Shown: positions 14,314-19,395, counted from the first letter of the stretch. The stretch: 34,464 nt of DNA from a virus (IMGVR_UViG_3300007735_000653:1-34464), one strand, 5' to 3'. Made by a program: numbers and translations. Notes: generated by a model from the letters alone, not told the origin.

Positions 14314-14342
14314 AGTCTAACATTTTTTGGATAAAAATACAA
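14314..14342 (-). promoter_or_regulatory. Sigma70-type promoter
   Basis: Minus strand: TTGTAT (14337-14342), 17-nt spacer ending aaaaaatgt, TAGACT (14314-14319). Near-copy of the 13540-13568 promoter. Confidence 0.65.
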
Positions 14343-14383
14343 GTTCATTTCTTAGATTTCTCACATTTTGAGATAAATCTTTG

Positions 14384-14399
14384 TGTGAGATACATCACA
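14384..14399. promoter_or_regulatory. CRP/GlxR-like palindrome
   Basis: TGTGAGATACATCACA, perfect TGTGA-N6-TCACA, centred about 84 nt upstream of the predicted start of the 14279 gene. Confidence 0.65.
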
Positions 14400-14402
14400 T
14401 TA

Positions 14403-14415
14403 GGACAAATCGGAC
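14403..14415. promoter_or_regulatory. 9-nt-spaced GGAC direct repeat
   Basis: AGGACAAATCGGAC: GGAC at 14403 and 14412, adjoining the CRP-like palindrome. Confidence 0.4.
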
Positions 14416-14490
14416 ATTACTTATGCCCAAGCCCTGCGGATAACAATATGATAAATAAGATAGTTAGAATTGCTAGTTCCACGATTACCC

Positions 14491-15219
14491 CTATTTTTTA
14501 GACGATGAGAAAACTATATCGCTCTTAGAGTATACACATAATCCGCATGATACGCAAGCGGAGCCAGCGCTTGAGATAAGGGGAATGGCTTTTAAGTTTT
14601 CAGGACACTTAGCGCCAGGCTTATTAAATAACTCTTTCATATCTGCTTGACCTATGGCAAAATTCTTTGCAAGGTATGCAAGGCGTATGCCATGATCTTT
14701 TTTAAGATCAACACCTATCTGCTTATTCTCACTATCTGTTGAATAGTATAAAGATAGATTAGGTATACCCTTAAGCATTACCGCTGCAGACTGTACTCTA
14801 GTGTATACCCAAAACTTTATATCTGTATTGTTAAGGATGATATATTGCCATGCTCTAGTGTATTTATCATTAAAAAAATCACCGTCCCAATGAATGCGAA
14901 ATAGCAATGGCGCATTTTTCTTTTCACAATCTTTTTTAAAATCAGCAATCATATTCTCTAATAGATCAACCATGGTGGGTTCATCTGCGTCTTTTAGTAA
15001 CTCCCAATTGTGTAGGAGATTAGCCTTTACTCCTTTGAATAACTTTTCAAGTTTTCCTGCGTAGCAAACACTTTCACAAACACTAGTGGCACCAGGGCAT
15101 GAGTAATTTTTTCCAGCAGGGAGGCCGAATGTGTTCGCAATTGCGGCTTGCTTTCCATTTTTTGTAACAAGATTAGCAACCTTTCTATCATGAGATCTTT
15201 TTAACTGTGGTGTAGTCAT
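14491..15219 (-). CDS. Gp88-family cysteine-rich phage protein
   Basis: 242 residues. The N-terminal part has NYSCPGATSVCESVCYAGKL (residues 38-57), the C-P-G-x-T-x-x-C-x-x-x-C-Y-A signature of the Gene product 88 family of mycobacteriophages. A second cluster, C-V-S-C-G-L-C-V-Y, lies near the C-terminus (about 222-230). The middle (FRIHWDGDFFNDKYTRAW and FWVYTRVQSA) looks like a beta/alpha barrel. Two cysteine clusters suggest metal or Fe-S binding. The role is not established. ATG 15219 lies six bases from a TAGAAT -10, so the mRNA is predicted leaderless. Confidence 0.83.
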   Translation of the reverse strand: MTTPQLKRSHDRKVANLVTKNGKQAAIANTFGLPAGKNYSCPGATSVCESVCYAGKLEKLFKGVKANLLHNWELLKDADEPTMVDLLENMIADFKKDCEKKNAPLLFRIHWDGDFFNDKYTRAWQYIILNNTDIKFWVYTRVQSAAVMLKGIPNLSLYYSTDSENKQIGVDLKKDHGIRLAYLAKNFAIGQADMKELFNKPGAKCPENLKAIPLISSAGSACVSCGLCVYSKSDIVFSSSKK

Positions 15220-15225
15220 ATTAAA

Positions 15226-15254
15226 ATTCTAGCAGAATATGGGAAAAATATCAA
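15226..15254 (-). promoter_or_regulatory. Sigma70-type promoter, leaderless
   Basis: Minus strand: TTGATA (15249-15254), 17-nt spacer tttttcccatattctgc, TAGAAT (15226-15231), six bases, ATG 15219. Confidence 0.68.
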
Positions 15255-15300
15255 CTACCCTTAATTAGTACAAATCGGACAAATCGCCCTCGGGCGCCCC

Positions 15301-15540
15301 TTACTGCAACATCATTAAATCAAATTGGTCGTATTCGCCAACTTCAATTATTTCTCTTTCACCAAAATCATTTACAATTTCTAAAGTGTATCCATCACGT
15401 AGTGAAACTATATCTACAATAGACACAACCTCATCAGCAATTAAGATATTGTCGTCAATCTCTAATTGTCCTGAAGTTAATATATCAACTTTTACATAGT
15501 CCACAATTTGAATAGTATCATCATTTTCTAAATCAATCAT
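15301..15540 (-). CDS. Small acidic beta-rich protein
   Basis: 79 residues from ATG 15540, with GAGGAAC directly upstream. A TTG at 15552 is the other possibility. The sequence (TIQIVDYVKVDILTSGQLEI...DNILIADEVVSIVDIVSL) is strongly acidic and beta-strand rich. It overlaps the 15533-15631 gene by 8 bases. It is the last gene of a five-gene unit started at 16320. Function unknown. Confidence 0.66.
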   Translation of the reverse strand: MIDLENDDTIQIVDYVKVDILTSGQLEIDDNILIADEVVSIVDIVSLRDGYTLEIVNDFGEREIIEVGEYDQFDLMMLQ

Positions 15541-15631
15541 TTTGTTCCTCAATTTCTGCTAGTGTTTCCCATAGGATAGGCTCTAGGATTAACGCAACCT
15601 GATCTAATTTAGTTTGCAAATCTTTACTCAT
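15533..15631 (-). CDS. 32-residue peptide
   Basis: ATG 15631 to TGA 15533: MSKDLQTKLDQVALILEPIL..., one amphipathic helix. It overlaps both neighbours by 8 bases, the pattern of real translationally coupled phage genes. Function unknown. Confidence 0.55.
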   Translation of the reverse strand: MSKDLQTKLDQVALILEPILWETLAEIEEQND

Positions 15632-15920
15632 AGAAGTCCTCATCTACTGGGTCAATGAAAGTATCTAAGTGGTGCTGCTCAACAATAGCACGAGCAGGTG
15701 CTTGTGTTTCTCCACGGTATAGAATCTGAAAATCTCCAACCATAGGCATATCTATCATACGGTCAAAGTCCTCATCATAGTAAGCGTCAATCGCTTCAAT
15801 GCAAGGTGCAACCATTTCTGCGGGGACTGGTGGATAATGATTACCACGCAAGTGATATAGAATCTGAGTTTCTAAATCTAATACGGAATCTTTAATTCCT
15901 AGTGCAGTTACGCTTCCCAT
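15624..15920 (-). CDS. Small acidic protein of unknown function
   Basis: 98 residues, MGSVTALGIKDSVLDLETQI..., acidic, with a helical middle (EMVAPCIEAIDAYYDEDF). The start overlaps the upstream stop by one base (TAATG). The recurring D/E-rich C-terminus (IDPVDEDFYE) is typical of small phage proteins. No domain recognised. Confidence 0.66.
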   Translation of the reverse strand: MGSVTALGIKDSVLDLETQILYHLRGNHYPPVPAEMVAPCIEAIDAYYDEDFDRMIDMPMVGDFQILYRGETQAPARAIVEQHHLDTFIDPVDEDFYE

Positions 15921-16135
15921 TATTTACTTACGACCTTTCGTCCTTCACGATAAAATAACTTAGTGTGCATTTTGCCACTAGGTTCAGAAAGATTAACTGT
16001 AGCATATTCATCAGCAAATCCCCAATCTACATGCTTATTAAACTCATTAACTGCCGTTAGTGCGTCTGTGTAGCGACCTGTCCAATGAGGTGCGTTGCCA
16101 TCATAGGCAACTGTTATAGCGTAGTTATATTCCAT
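15920..16135 (-). CDS. Small phage protein of unknown function
   Basis: 71 residues, MEYNYAITVAYDGNAPHWTG...YTDALTAVNEFNKHVDWGFAD. A beta-alpha-beta-beta layout is likely. Both ends overlap neighbours as TAATG. It resembles small conserved proteins in actinobacteriophage accessory regions without a known job. Confidence 0.66.
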   Translation of the reverse strand: MEYNYAITVAYDGNAPHWTGRYTDALTAVNEFNKHVDWGFADEYATVNLSEPSGKMHTKLFYREGRKVVSK

Positions 16136-16320
16136 TATGCGTTCTCCTTAGTGTTAAATAATTGGTGGTATTCCTGTATTTCATCAGCAGGGATATTGTA
16201 AGGATTACACTCACACGCCCATACGTCATAGTCTATAGCATTTCCTACGAATTGCCAACCTGCGCCATAGCACTCATCATGAGCAAGTATTCCCATTAAA
16301 GTATCTTTAAACTTTCCCAT
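16135..16320 (-). CDS. Small protein of unknown function
   Basis: 61 residues, MGKFKDTLMGILAHDECYGA..., with C17, C35 and C37 (ACEC) and many aromatics. It is first in the 16320-15301 unit, after a TAGGAT -10 and GAAAGG ribosome site. Metal binding is possible. No family recognised. Confidence 0.66.
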   Translation of the reverse strand: MGKFKDTLMGILAHDECYGAGWQFVGNAIDYDVWACECNPYNIPADEIQEYHQLFNTKENA

Positions 16321-16344
16321 TAGTTTTCCTTTCGTTATATCTTT

Positions 16345-16373
16345 ATCCTATCAGATACGACCGACAAAATCTA
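16345..16373 (-). promoter_or_regulatory. Sigma70-type promoter
   Basis: Minus strand: TAGATT (16368-16373), 17-nt spacer, TAGGAT (16345-16350). CRP-like palindrome centred about 73 nt upstream of the predicted start. Confidence 0.5.
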
Positions 16374-16403
16374 ATTAGACGCCCTTATCTGGGGAATCTG
16401 GAG

Positions 16404-16419
16404 TGTGTTTTTAATCACA
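16404..16419. promoter_or_regulatory. CRP/GlxR-like palindrome
   Basis: TGTGTTTTTAATCACA, one mismatch to TGTGA-N6-TCACA, 10 bases from a pair of DnaA boxes. Confidence 0.5.
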
Positions 16420-16428
16420 TAATCGCCC

Positions 16429-16449
16429 TGTGGATAAACCTGTGGATAA
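16429..16449 (-). promoter_or_regulatory. Two perfect DnaA boxes
   Basis: TGTGGATAA occurs at 16429-16437 and 16441-16449, the complement of the consensus DnaA box TTATCCACA. The boxes are spaced 12 bases start to start, in the same orientation. Confidence 0.6.
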
Positions 16450-16469
16450 CGCCTCGGGTTTTTTGTGTG

Positions 16470-16497
16470 AAGCAGTTTTAAAACTTGCTTAGGTTTT
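16470..16497 (+). terminator. AAGCA/TGCTT stem-loop with T run
   Basis: AAGCA (16470-16474) and TGCTT (16486-16490) with AGTTTTAAAACT between, then AGG and six T on the plus strand. It lies just outside the 3' end of the 16506-16652 gene. Same family as 11388 and 14066. Confidence 0.5.
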
Positions 16498-16505
16498 TTA
16501 TTTAT

Positions 16506-16652
16506 TTATTTTTTACGTTGATCACGCAATGCAATTTGTAAGCGTTTAATTTCTTTTCGCAATGCAATGTTTTCTTTTATTGAATAATAAATAACAACAC
16601 CAGCACCGCCTAACGCAATAACAATTGCAATCAAATCTAAATTAGTTAGCAT
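16506..16652 (-). CDS. Small membrane protein with coiled-coil tail
   Basis: 48 residues, MLTNLDLIAIVIALGGAGVV then IYYSIKENIALRKEIKRLQIA. One transmembrane helix (about 5-23) is followed by a basic heptad-like helix. It overlaps the upstream gene by 11 bases. It could be a small membrane anchor, or a spanin- or holin-associated protein, but it lies far from the lysis gene. Confidence 0.62.
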   Translation of the reverse strand: MLTNLDLIAIVIALGGAGVVIYYSIKENIALRKEIKRLQIALRDQRKK

Positions 16653-16833
16653 TTACTAATCCAATCTCGTCAATACCGCAAGCCTTTTCAAACCTTGCGT
16701 AGTCAAAATTTGCGTTATCTGCTTTGAACCATTGACAAAATTGGTCTACTAAATCCTCATAAGTTGTTTGTGGAATTTCATCTACAAAACTTTTAAGAAT
16801 GTTTGCGGTTTGTATGTAGTCTTTTCTAGTCAT
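16642..16833 (-). CDS. Conserved small phage protein
   Basis: 63 residues, MTRKDYIQTANILKSFVDEI...DQFCQWFKADNANFDYARFEKACGI. The opening 'R-K-D-Y-x-x-x-A-x-I-L' and the closing 'F-x-x-D-N-x-x-F-D-x-x-R-F-x-x-A-C' are a pattern seen repeatedly in unrelated tailed phages. No function is established. Start overlaps the previous stop (TAATG). Confidence 0.75.
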   Translation of the reverse strand: MTRKDYIQTANILKSFVDEIPQTTYEDLVDQFCQWFKADNANFDYARFEKACGIDEIGLVNAN

Positions 16834-16916
16834 TAGTTGTTTTCCTCATCTATTACATAACCAAACTCATCTAAGATTTCATTGGTTAAAGTGTTTTCCC
16901 ATTGGTTAGTTTTCAT
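16833..16916 (-). CDS. 27-residue peptide
   Basis: ATG 16916 to TAA 16833, MKTNQWENTLTNEILDEFGY.... Both its start and stop overlap neighbours as TAATG. Acidic. Function unknown. Confidence 0.5.
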   Translation of the reverse strand: MKTNQWENTLTNEILDEFGYVIDEENN

Positions 16917-17065
16917 TAGTTTGCCTCTTTACTAGTAAATAAAGTTCCAAGTGCGAAATCTTCGCATTCACATTTTTCCACATCATAGTCTAAGTCATTA
17001 CCCCAAAAAATAAGACCAGCACCATTACACTCATCACAGTCAAAAGCCATTACAGAGTTTATCAT
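16916..17065 (-). CDS. DnaJ-type half zinc-finger protein
   Basis: 49 residues from ATG 17065. It contains FDCDECNGAG, the C-x2-C-x-G-x-G repeat of DnaJ-like zinc fingers, and a later CEC (about 32-34) that could complete the site. The start and stop overlap neighbours by one base each. Single such motifs occur in many phage micro-proteins. The role is unknown. Confidence 0.62.
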   Translation of the reverse strand: MINSVMAFDCDECNGAGLIFWGNDLDYDVEKCECEDFALGTLFTSKEAN

Positions 17066-17250
17066 TATAGAGAAGCCTTTCCTCTAAGTGTGCCACGAAC
17101 GCCTAAGACATCGCAAGCAATTTTTACTGATACGCCAACAGGTAATTGGTTTGGGTAAGTGTTTATGAATTGAGCAACCGCACCTTGAGAAGGTAGGGTG
17201 ATATTTTTTACAGCACCATTAAAGGTTTCTAGTTTTACAGTATAAGTCAT
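17065..17250 (-). CDS. Small beta-rich protein
   Basis: 61 residues, MTYTVKLETFNGAVKNITLP..., beta-rich with a G-V-R-G-T-L-R-G end. First gene of a five-gene unit, with GAAAGG upstream, behind a TTGATA/TAAACT promoter. No family recognised. Confidence 0.66.
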   Translation of the reverse strand: MTYTVKLETFNGAVKNITLPSQGAVAQFINTYPNQLPVGVSVKIACDVLGVRGTLRGKASL

Positions 17251-17286
17251 TTCTGACCACCTTTCATTTGTTTGTTTATTGTTGTA

Positions 17287-17315
17287 AGTTTAACAGATTT
17301 AGCAGACATTATCAA
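17287..17315 (-). promoter_or_regulatory. Sigma70-type promoter
   Basis: Minus strand: TTGATA (17310-17315), 17-nt spacer atgtctgctaaatctgt, TAAACT (17287-17292). Sequence-related to the 12464 and 17724 promoters. Confidence 0.7.
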
Positions 17316-17325
17316 ATCCAAAATC

Positions 17326-17338
17326 GGACATTTAGGAC
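17326..17338. promoter_or_regulatory. 9-nt-spaced GGAC direct repeat
   Basis: CGGACATTTAGGAC: GGAC at 17326 and 17335, between the -35 box and the CRP-like palindrome. Confidence 0.4.
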
Positions 17339-17346
17339 ATTGGGGG

Positions 17347-17362
17347 TGTGAGATACCTCACA
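17347..17362. promoter_or_regulatory. CRP/GlxR-like palindrome
   Basis: TGTGAGATACCTCACA, perfect TGTGA-N6-TCACA, centred about 74 nt upstream of the predicted start of the 17250 gene and overlapping the stop codon of the 17358-17480 gene. Confidence 0.65.
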
Positions 17363-17480
17363 AAGCCCCTTCCTGAAATAAGCCTATTTCTAACTCTAAG
17401 AGAGTTTCGGCAGGAATATCGGAAAGATCCAGCCAACCAGCACCCTCAGAATTCATGGTGAATACCTCAATGTATCCCAT
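17358..17480 (-). CDS. 40-residue acidic protein
   Basis: ATG 17480 to TGA 17358: MGYIEVFTMNSEGAGWLDLS.... It starts two bases after the previous stop, so it is probably co-translated. Its stop lies in the CRP-like palindrome. Function unknown. Confidence 0.55.
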   Translation of the reverse strand: MGYIEVFTMNSEGAGWLDLSDIPAETLLELEIGLFQEGAL

Positions 17481-17482
17481 TA

Positions 17483-17686
17483 TTATTCACCAACCTTTAC
17501 CGCAATTGTGCGATATTTATTACGCAAAGTATGAGCAGAATAAATTTCTACCAAATACGCTTCCGTATTTTCTCCATACCAAATTGGTTGATTAGATTTC
17601 TCTGCTGAGATAATTTCTCCACGCAAAGTTTTAGAGTTATAGATTTTACCAATTAGTAAATCTTTTATTGTGTATAAGTTAGCCAT
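17483..17686 (-). CDS. Small beta-rich protein
   Basis: 67 residues, MANLYTIKDLLIGKIYNSKT...LRGEIISAEK. The Y-x-I-x-D-L-x-x-G-K start and R-G-E-I resemble, distantly, the SH3-like small proteins at 13332 and 14115. Own promoter (17724-17752) and ribosome site AAGGAAG. Function unknown. Confidence 0.66.
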   Translation of the reverse strand: MANLYTIKDLLIGKIYNSKTLRGEIISAEKSNQPIWYGENTEAYLVEIYSAHTLRNKYRTIAVKVGE

Positions 17687-17723
17687 TGTTAGCCACTTCC
17701 TTTCGTTATTTTCTTACTCCGTA

Positions 17724-17752
17724 AGTCTATCAGTTTTAGCAGACAAAATCAA
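17724..17752 (-). promoter_or_regulatory. Sigma70-type promoter
   Basis: Minus strand: TTGATT (17747-17752), 17-nt spacer ttgtctgctaaaactga, TAGACT (17724-17729). Confidence 0.68.
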
Positions 17753-17792
17753 ATCGCCACGCCGTAAATCTCAGAATATGGACAGATTTTTC

Positions 17793-17808
17793 TGTGATCT
17801 TAACCACA
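17793..17808. promoter_or_regulatory. CRP/GlxR-like palindrome
   Basis: TGTGATCTTAACCACA, one mismatch, centred about 83 nt upstream of the predicted start of the 17686 gene. Confidence 0.5.
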
Positions 17809-17836
17809 TCGTACTTAAAGCGACACGCCGTCTGCG

Positions 17837-17857
17837 CCGAGTCAACTCGGGTTTTTT
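17837..17857 (+). terminator. CCGAG/CTCGG hairpin with T run
   Basis: CCGAG (17837-17841) and CTCGG (17846-17850) with a 4-nt loop, then G and six T on the plus strand. It is a good intrinsic terminator for antisense transcription, abutting the stop of the 17856-17981 gene. Confidence 0.6.
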
Positions 17858-17981
17858 ATTGCAATTTATTTTTATGTTTTATTTTTCTAGAATAATTTTT
17901 TTTATTTGGAATTGGTGTTGCCGCATTACTACGGCGCAATTCTTGAATACGAATAATTTTGTTTTTTATTTCTTTTAACAT
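17856..17981 (-). CDS. 41-residue basic peptide
   Basis: ATG 17981 to TAA 17856, MLKEIKNKIIRIQELRRSNA..., with about one third Lys/Arg. The charge suggests nucleic-acid binding. It follows the 17986-18087 gene by four bases. Not recognised. Confidence 0.5.
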   Translation of the reverse strand: MLKEIKNKIIRIQELRRSNAATPIPNKKNYSRKIKHKNKLQ

Positions 17982-17985
17982 TTTA

Positions 17986-18087
17986 TTATTCCCAACAACT
18001 AGAACATTTAACGGTTAAGTATTCTGCTTCATCAGCAGGAAGCGATAGCACAAAGCCATCGCAGATTTTACAAAATAAATCTATCAT
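17986..18087 (-). CDS. 33-residue zinc-ribbon micro-protein
   Basis: ATG 18087 to TAA 17986. C6-x2-C9 (FCKICD) and C28-x2-C31 (CSSC) give a complete four-cysteine zinc site in 33 residues. It abuts the upstream stop at 18088. Function unknown. Confidence 0.62.
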   Translation of the reverse strand: MIDLFCKICDGFVLSLPADEAEYLTVKCSSCWE

Positions 18088-18261
18088 TTACTTACCTACC
18101 TTCCATGAAGACCAGTAAGACATGATGTCATAGTCCTCAATGTAGTGTGAGTAAATATTTTGCTCACAATTTTCGCAGAATGTATATTTAGTATCCTCTA
18201 CGATAGAGATAGCATTTTTATTTGGTGTATGCTTACACACTTTATTTATAACTGAATTCAT
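18088..18261 (-). CDS. Small cysteine-containing protein
   Basis: 57 residues from ATG 18261 (MNSVINKVCKHTPNKNAISI...), chosen for AAAGGAA upstream. A TTG at 18297 would use part of a hairpin as coding. C9 with H11 and C29-x2-C32 may bind zinc. It is the first minus-strand gene left of the divergent control region. Confidence 0.62.
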   Translation of the reverse strand: MNSVINKVCKHTPNKNAISIVEDTKYTFCENCEQNIYSHYIEDYDIMSYWSSWKVGK

Positions 18262-18280
18262 TTTGAATTCCTTTCTAAGT

Positions 18281-18297
18281 TTGAGAACCTTTCTCAA
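18281..18297 (-). promoter_or_regulatory. 5' UTR hairpin
   Basis: TTGAGAA (18281-18287), CCT, TTCTCAA (18291-18297): perfect 7-bp dyad in the leader of the 18261 gene, 20 nt before its start codon. Possible RNA regulator or operator. Confidence 0.5.
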
Positions 18298-18313
18298 CTT
18301 TCTTTATACTAGA

Positions 18314-18319
18314 AGTATA
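18314..18319 (-). promoter_or_regulatory. -10 box for the 18261 gene
   Basis: Minus-strand TATACT with no convincing -35. A CRP-like palindrome is centred about 76 nt upstream, so activator-dependent transcription is plausible. Confidence 0.45.
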
Positions 18320-18375
18320 ACACCTACCACTGACATTTACTGACCAGTAACCAGCACAAAACGGACATTTGGGAT

Positions 18376-18391
18376 TGTGATGTATATCATG
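18376..18391. promoter_or_regulatory. CRP-like palindrome fused to a DnaA box (copy 1)
   Basis: TGTGATGTATATCATG. Its last two bases are the first two of a perfect DnaA box, TGTGGATAA (18390-18398). Confidence 0.5.
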
Positions 18392-18416
18392 TGGATAACT
18401 TACGCTCAATTTAAGA

Positions 18417-18432
18417 TGTGATGTGTATCATG
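18417..18432. promoter_or_regulatory. CRP-like palindrome fused to a DnaA box (copy 2)
   Basis: TGTGATGTGTATCATG followed by TGTGGATAA (18431-18439). Confidence 0.5.
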
Positions 18433-18483
18433 TGGATAACTCAAAAATGCCCCGAGCCAATGTCCAATTTGCACCAATTGTCC

Positions 18484-18499
18484 TGTGGTGTATATCACT
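18484..18499. promoter_or_regulatory. CRP/GlxR-like palindrome (plus-strand promoter)
   Basis: TGTGGTGTATATCACT, two mismatches to the consensus, centred about 75 nt upstream of the predicted plus-strand start near 18567. GTCC-like words at 9-nt steps (18462, 18471, 18480) precede it. Confidence 0.45.
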
Positions 18500-18531
18500 A
18501 ATTACATGCGTGTAATTCACGGCGTGTCGTC

Positions 18532-18560
18532 TTGACTTTTGGGGTTATCTCTGCTATAAT
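18532..18560 (+). promoter_or_regulatory. Strong sigma70-type promoter, plus strand
   Basis: TTGACT (18532-18537), 17-nt spacer, TATAAT (18555-18560). It drives the 18838-19497 gene cluster through a leader of about 270 nt. Confidence 0.8.
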
Positions 18561-18589
18561 TCCATTATACAAAAAAATAAAGAAGCAGA

Positions 18590-18716
18590 CTCAATGAGCC
18601 TAGCGAATAACCCTCAACAAGAGGATGAGCCTAGCAAATAAGTGAGTCAGAGATTAGATAGCCTCAATGAGCCTACCAAATAAGCCTAGCAATAGGATGA
18701 GCGTAGCAATTAAGTG
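18590..18716 (+). repeat. ATGAGCCTAGCAAATAA-type leader repeats
   Basis: Four imperfect copies of ATGAGCCTAGCAAATAA lie at about 18594, 18634, 18667 and 18697, two followed by GTGAG. Each unit holds a start-like ATG and an in-frame or shifted TAA, so the leader could encode tiny peptides. The repeats precede a CRP-like palindrome and two hairpins. Probably a regulatory leader. Confidence 0.6.
18594..18641 (+). CDS. Possible 15-residue leader peptide
   Basis: ATG 18594 to TAA 18641 encodes MSLANNPQQEDEPSK. A GTG directly after (18643) could re-initiate a second peptide ending NEPTK. No strong ribosome site is seen (AAGAAG at some distance), so this is only a candidate. Confidence 0.25.
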   Translation: MSLANNPQQEDEPSK

Positions 18717-18728
18717 AGGTATCTCACA
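18713..18728. promoter_or_regulatory. CRP/GlxR-like palindrome in leader
   Basis: AGTGAGGTATCTCACA, one mismatch to TGTGA-N6-TCACA. It lies downstream of the 18532 promoter, where a bound protein could act as a roadblock. Confidence 0.45.
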
Positions 18729-18775
18729 CCACGACACTAGAGAAATACCCCCAAAATGTCAGAGGTATCTGATAG

Positions 18776-18809
18776 GATACTAGTATCAAGGTTAATCAAG
18801 GTGATTAAC
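18776..18809 (+). promoter_or_regulatory. Two leader dyads
   Basis: GATACTAGTATC (18776-18787) is a perfect 12-bp palindrome. GTTAATCA-AGG-TGATTAAC (18791-18809) is a perfect 8-bp hairpin or operator. Both lie within 65 nt of the first start codon of the cluster. Confidence 0.5.
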
Positions 18810-18837
18810 TTAGTAAAAAGAAAGGTTAGGTCTAAAA

Positions 18838-19005
18838 ATGACTAACACTATATATAACGAAATTGCTGATGAGTTTGGCTCATCTGCTCTATCTATTAAC
18901 AACCCTTATCCAAAGGGAACACTCTCTCTAGTAGAGTGCTATAAGTTATTAAACGAAATGGGCTTTGACGCTGCTCTTGCCTATATCAAGGCAGGTGGTC
19001 GCTAA
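18838..19005 (+). CDS. Small protein, first of a five-gene cluster
   Basis: 55 residues, MTNTIYNEIADEFGSSALSI..., helical, ending AYIKAGGR. It follows the structured leader. Its TAA overlaps the next ATG. Resembles no family I know. Confidence 0.65.
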   Translation: MTNTIYNEIADEFGSSALSINNPYPKGTLSLVECYKLLNEMGFDAALAYIKAGGR

Positions 19006-19097
19006 TGACTAACGCTGATAAGATTAACGAAGCCATAGAGGCTTTACAAAATGCTAACAAGGCGTTAGTAGAAATGTTTGGAGAGGACAAAGACTAA
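19005..19097 (+). CDS. 30-residue helical peptide
   Basis: ATG 19005 to TAA 19097, MTNADKINEAIEALQNANKA..., one amphipathic helix with an acidic end. Overlaps both neighbours as TAATG, so it is probably translated by re-initiation. Confidence 0.6.
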   Translation: MTNADKINEAIEALQNANKALVEMFGEDKD

Positions 19098-19255
19098 TGA
19101 AAATCACTTATACAATTTGGCAGGGTAGCCTAATGAAGGGCAGACTAACTGCTAACAGCATGAAAGAAATCATCACACTAATTGATGAACTAAACGAAGG
19201 CAAGCCACCTCTAAAGTTTGAGTATCTTGTTCATGAGATTAAACAGGTAGCATAG
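19097..19255 (+). CDS. Small basic protein
   Basis: 52 residues, MKITYTIWQGSLMKGRLTAN..., beta-rich start then helical. Overlaps neighbours by one base on each side. Function unknown. Confidence 0.62.
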   Translation: MKITYTIWQGSLMKGRLTANSMKEIITLIDELNEGKPPLKFEYLVHEIKQVA

Positions 19256-19395
19256 TGGAATTCTACGCAGACTTAGATTACATCTCTTTCTATATTAACA
19301 ATCTATACCCTAGCGGTGTAGCGATAGAGATACCTACATGGTTACTCTTTGGCGGTATTAGTTTGGTTTGGTCAATTAGACAATGGAAAAAATAA
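19255..19395 (+). CDS. Small membrane protein
   Basis: 46 residues, GTG start at 19255 overlapping the previous TAG. A hydrophobic segment, WLLFGGISLVW (29-39), is followed by a basic end (RQWKK), indicating a single inner-membrane helix with the C-terminus inside. Function unknown, with superinfection exclusion as one possibility. Confidence 0.6.
   Translation: MEFYADLDYISFYINNLYPSGVAIEIPTWLLFGGISLVWSIRQWKK

Larger units (their letters stand above)
18376..18441. repeat. Duplicated CRP-site/DnaA-box module
   Basis: A 25-nt unit (18376-18400 and 18417-18441) occurs twice with one difference, 41 bases apart, about four helical turns. Each unit joins a CRP-like palindrome to a perfect DnaA box (18390-18398 and 18431-18439). 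It sits in the divergent region where minus-strand genes give way to plus-strand genes. Candidate replication origin or replication-control site. Confidence 0.65.

Noticed and set aside
18590-18716. Repeat cluster considered as a CRISPR array
   Set aside because: Repeats are short, uneven and without spacer structure, and no cas genes are near.
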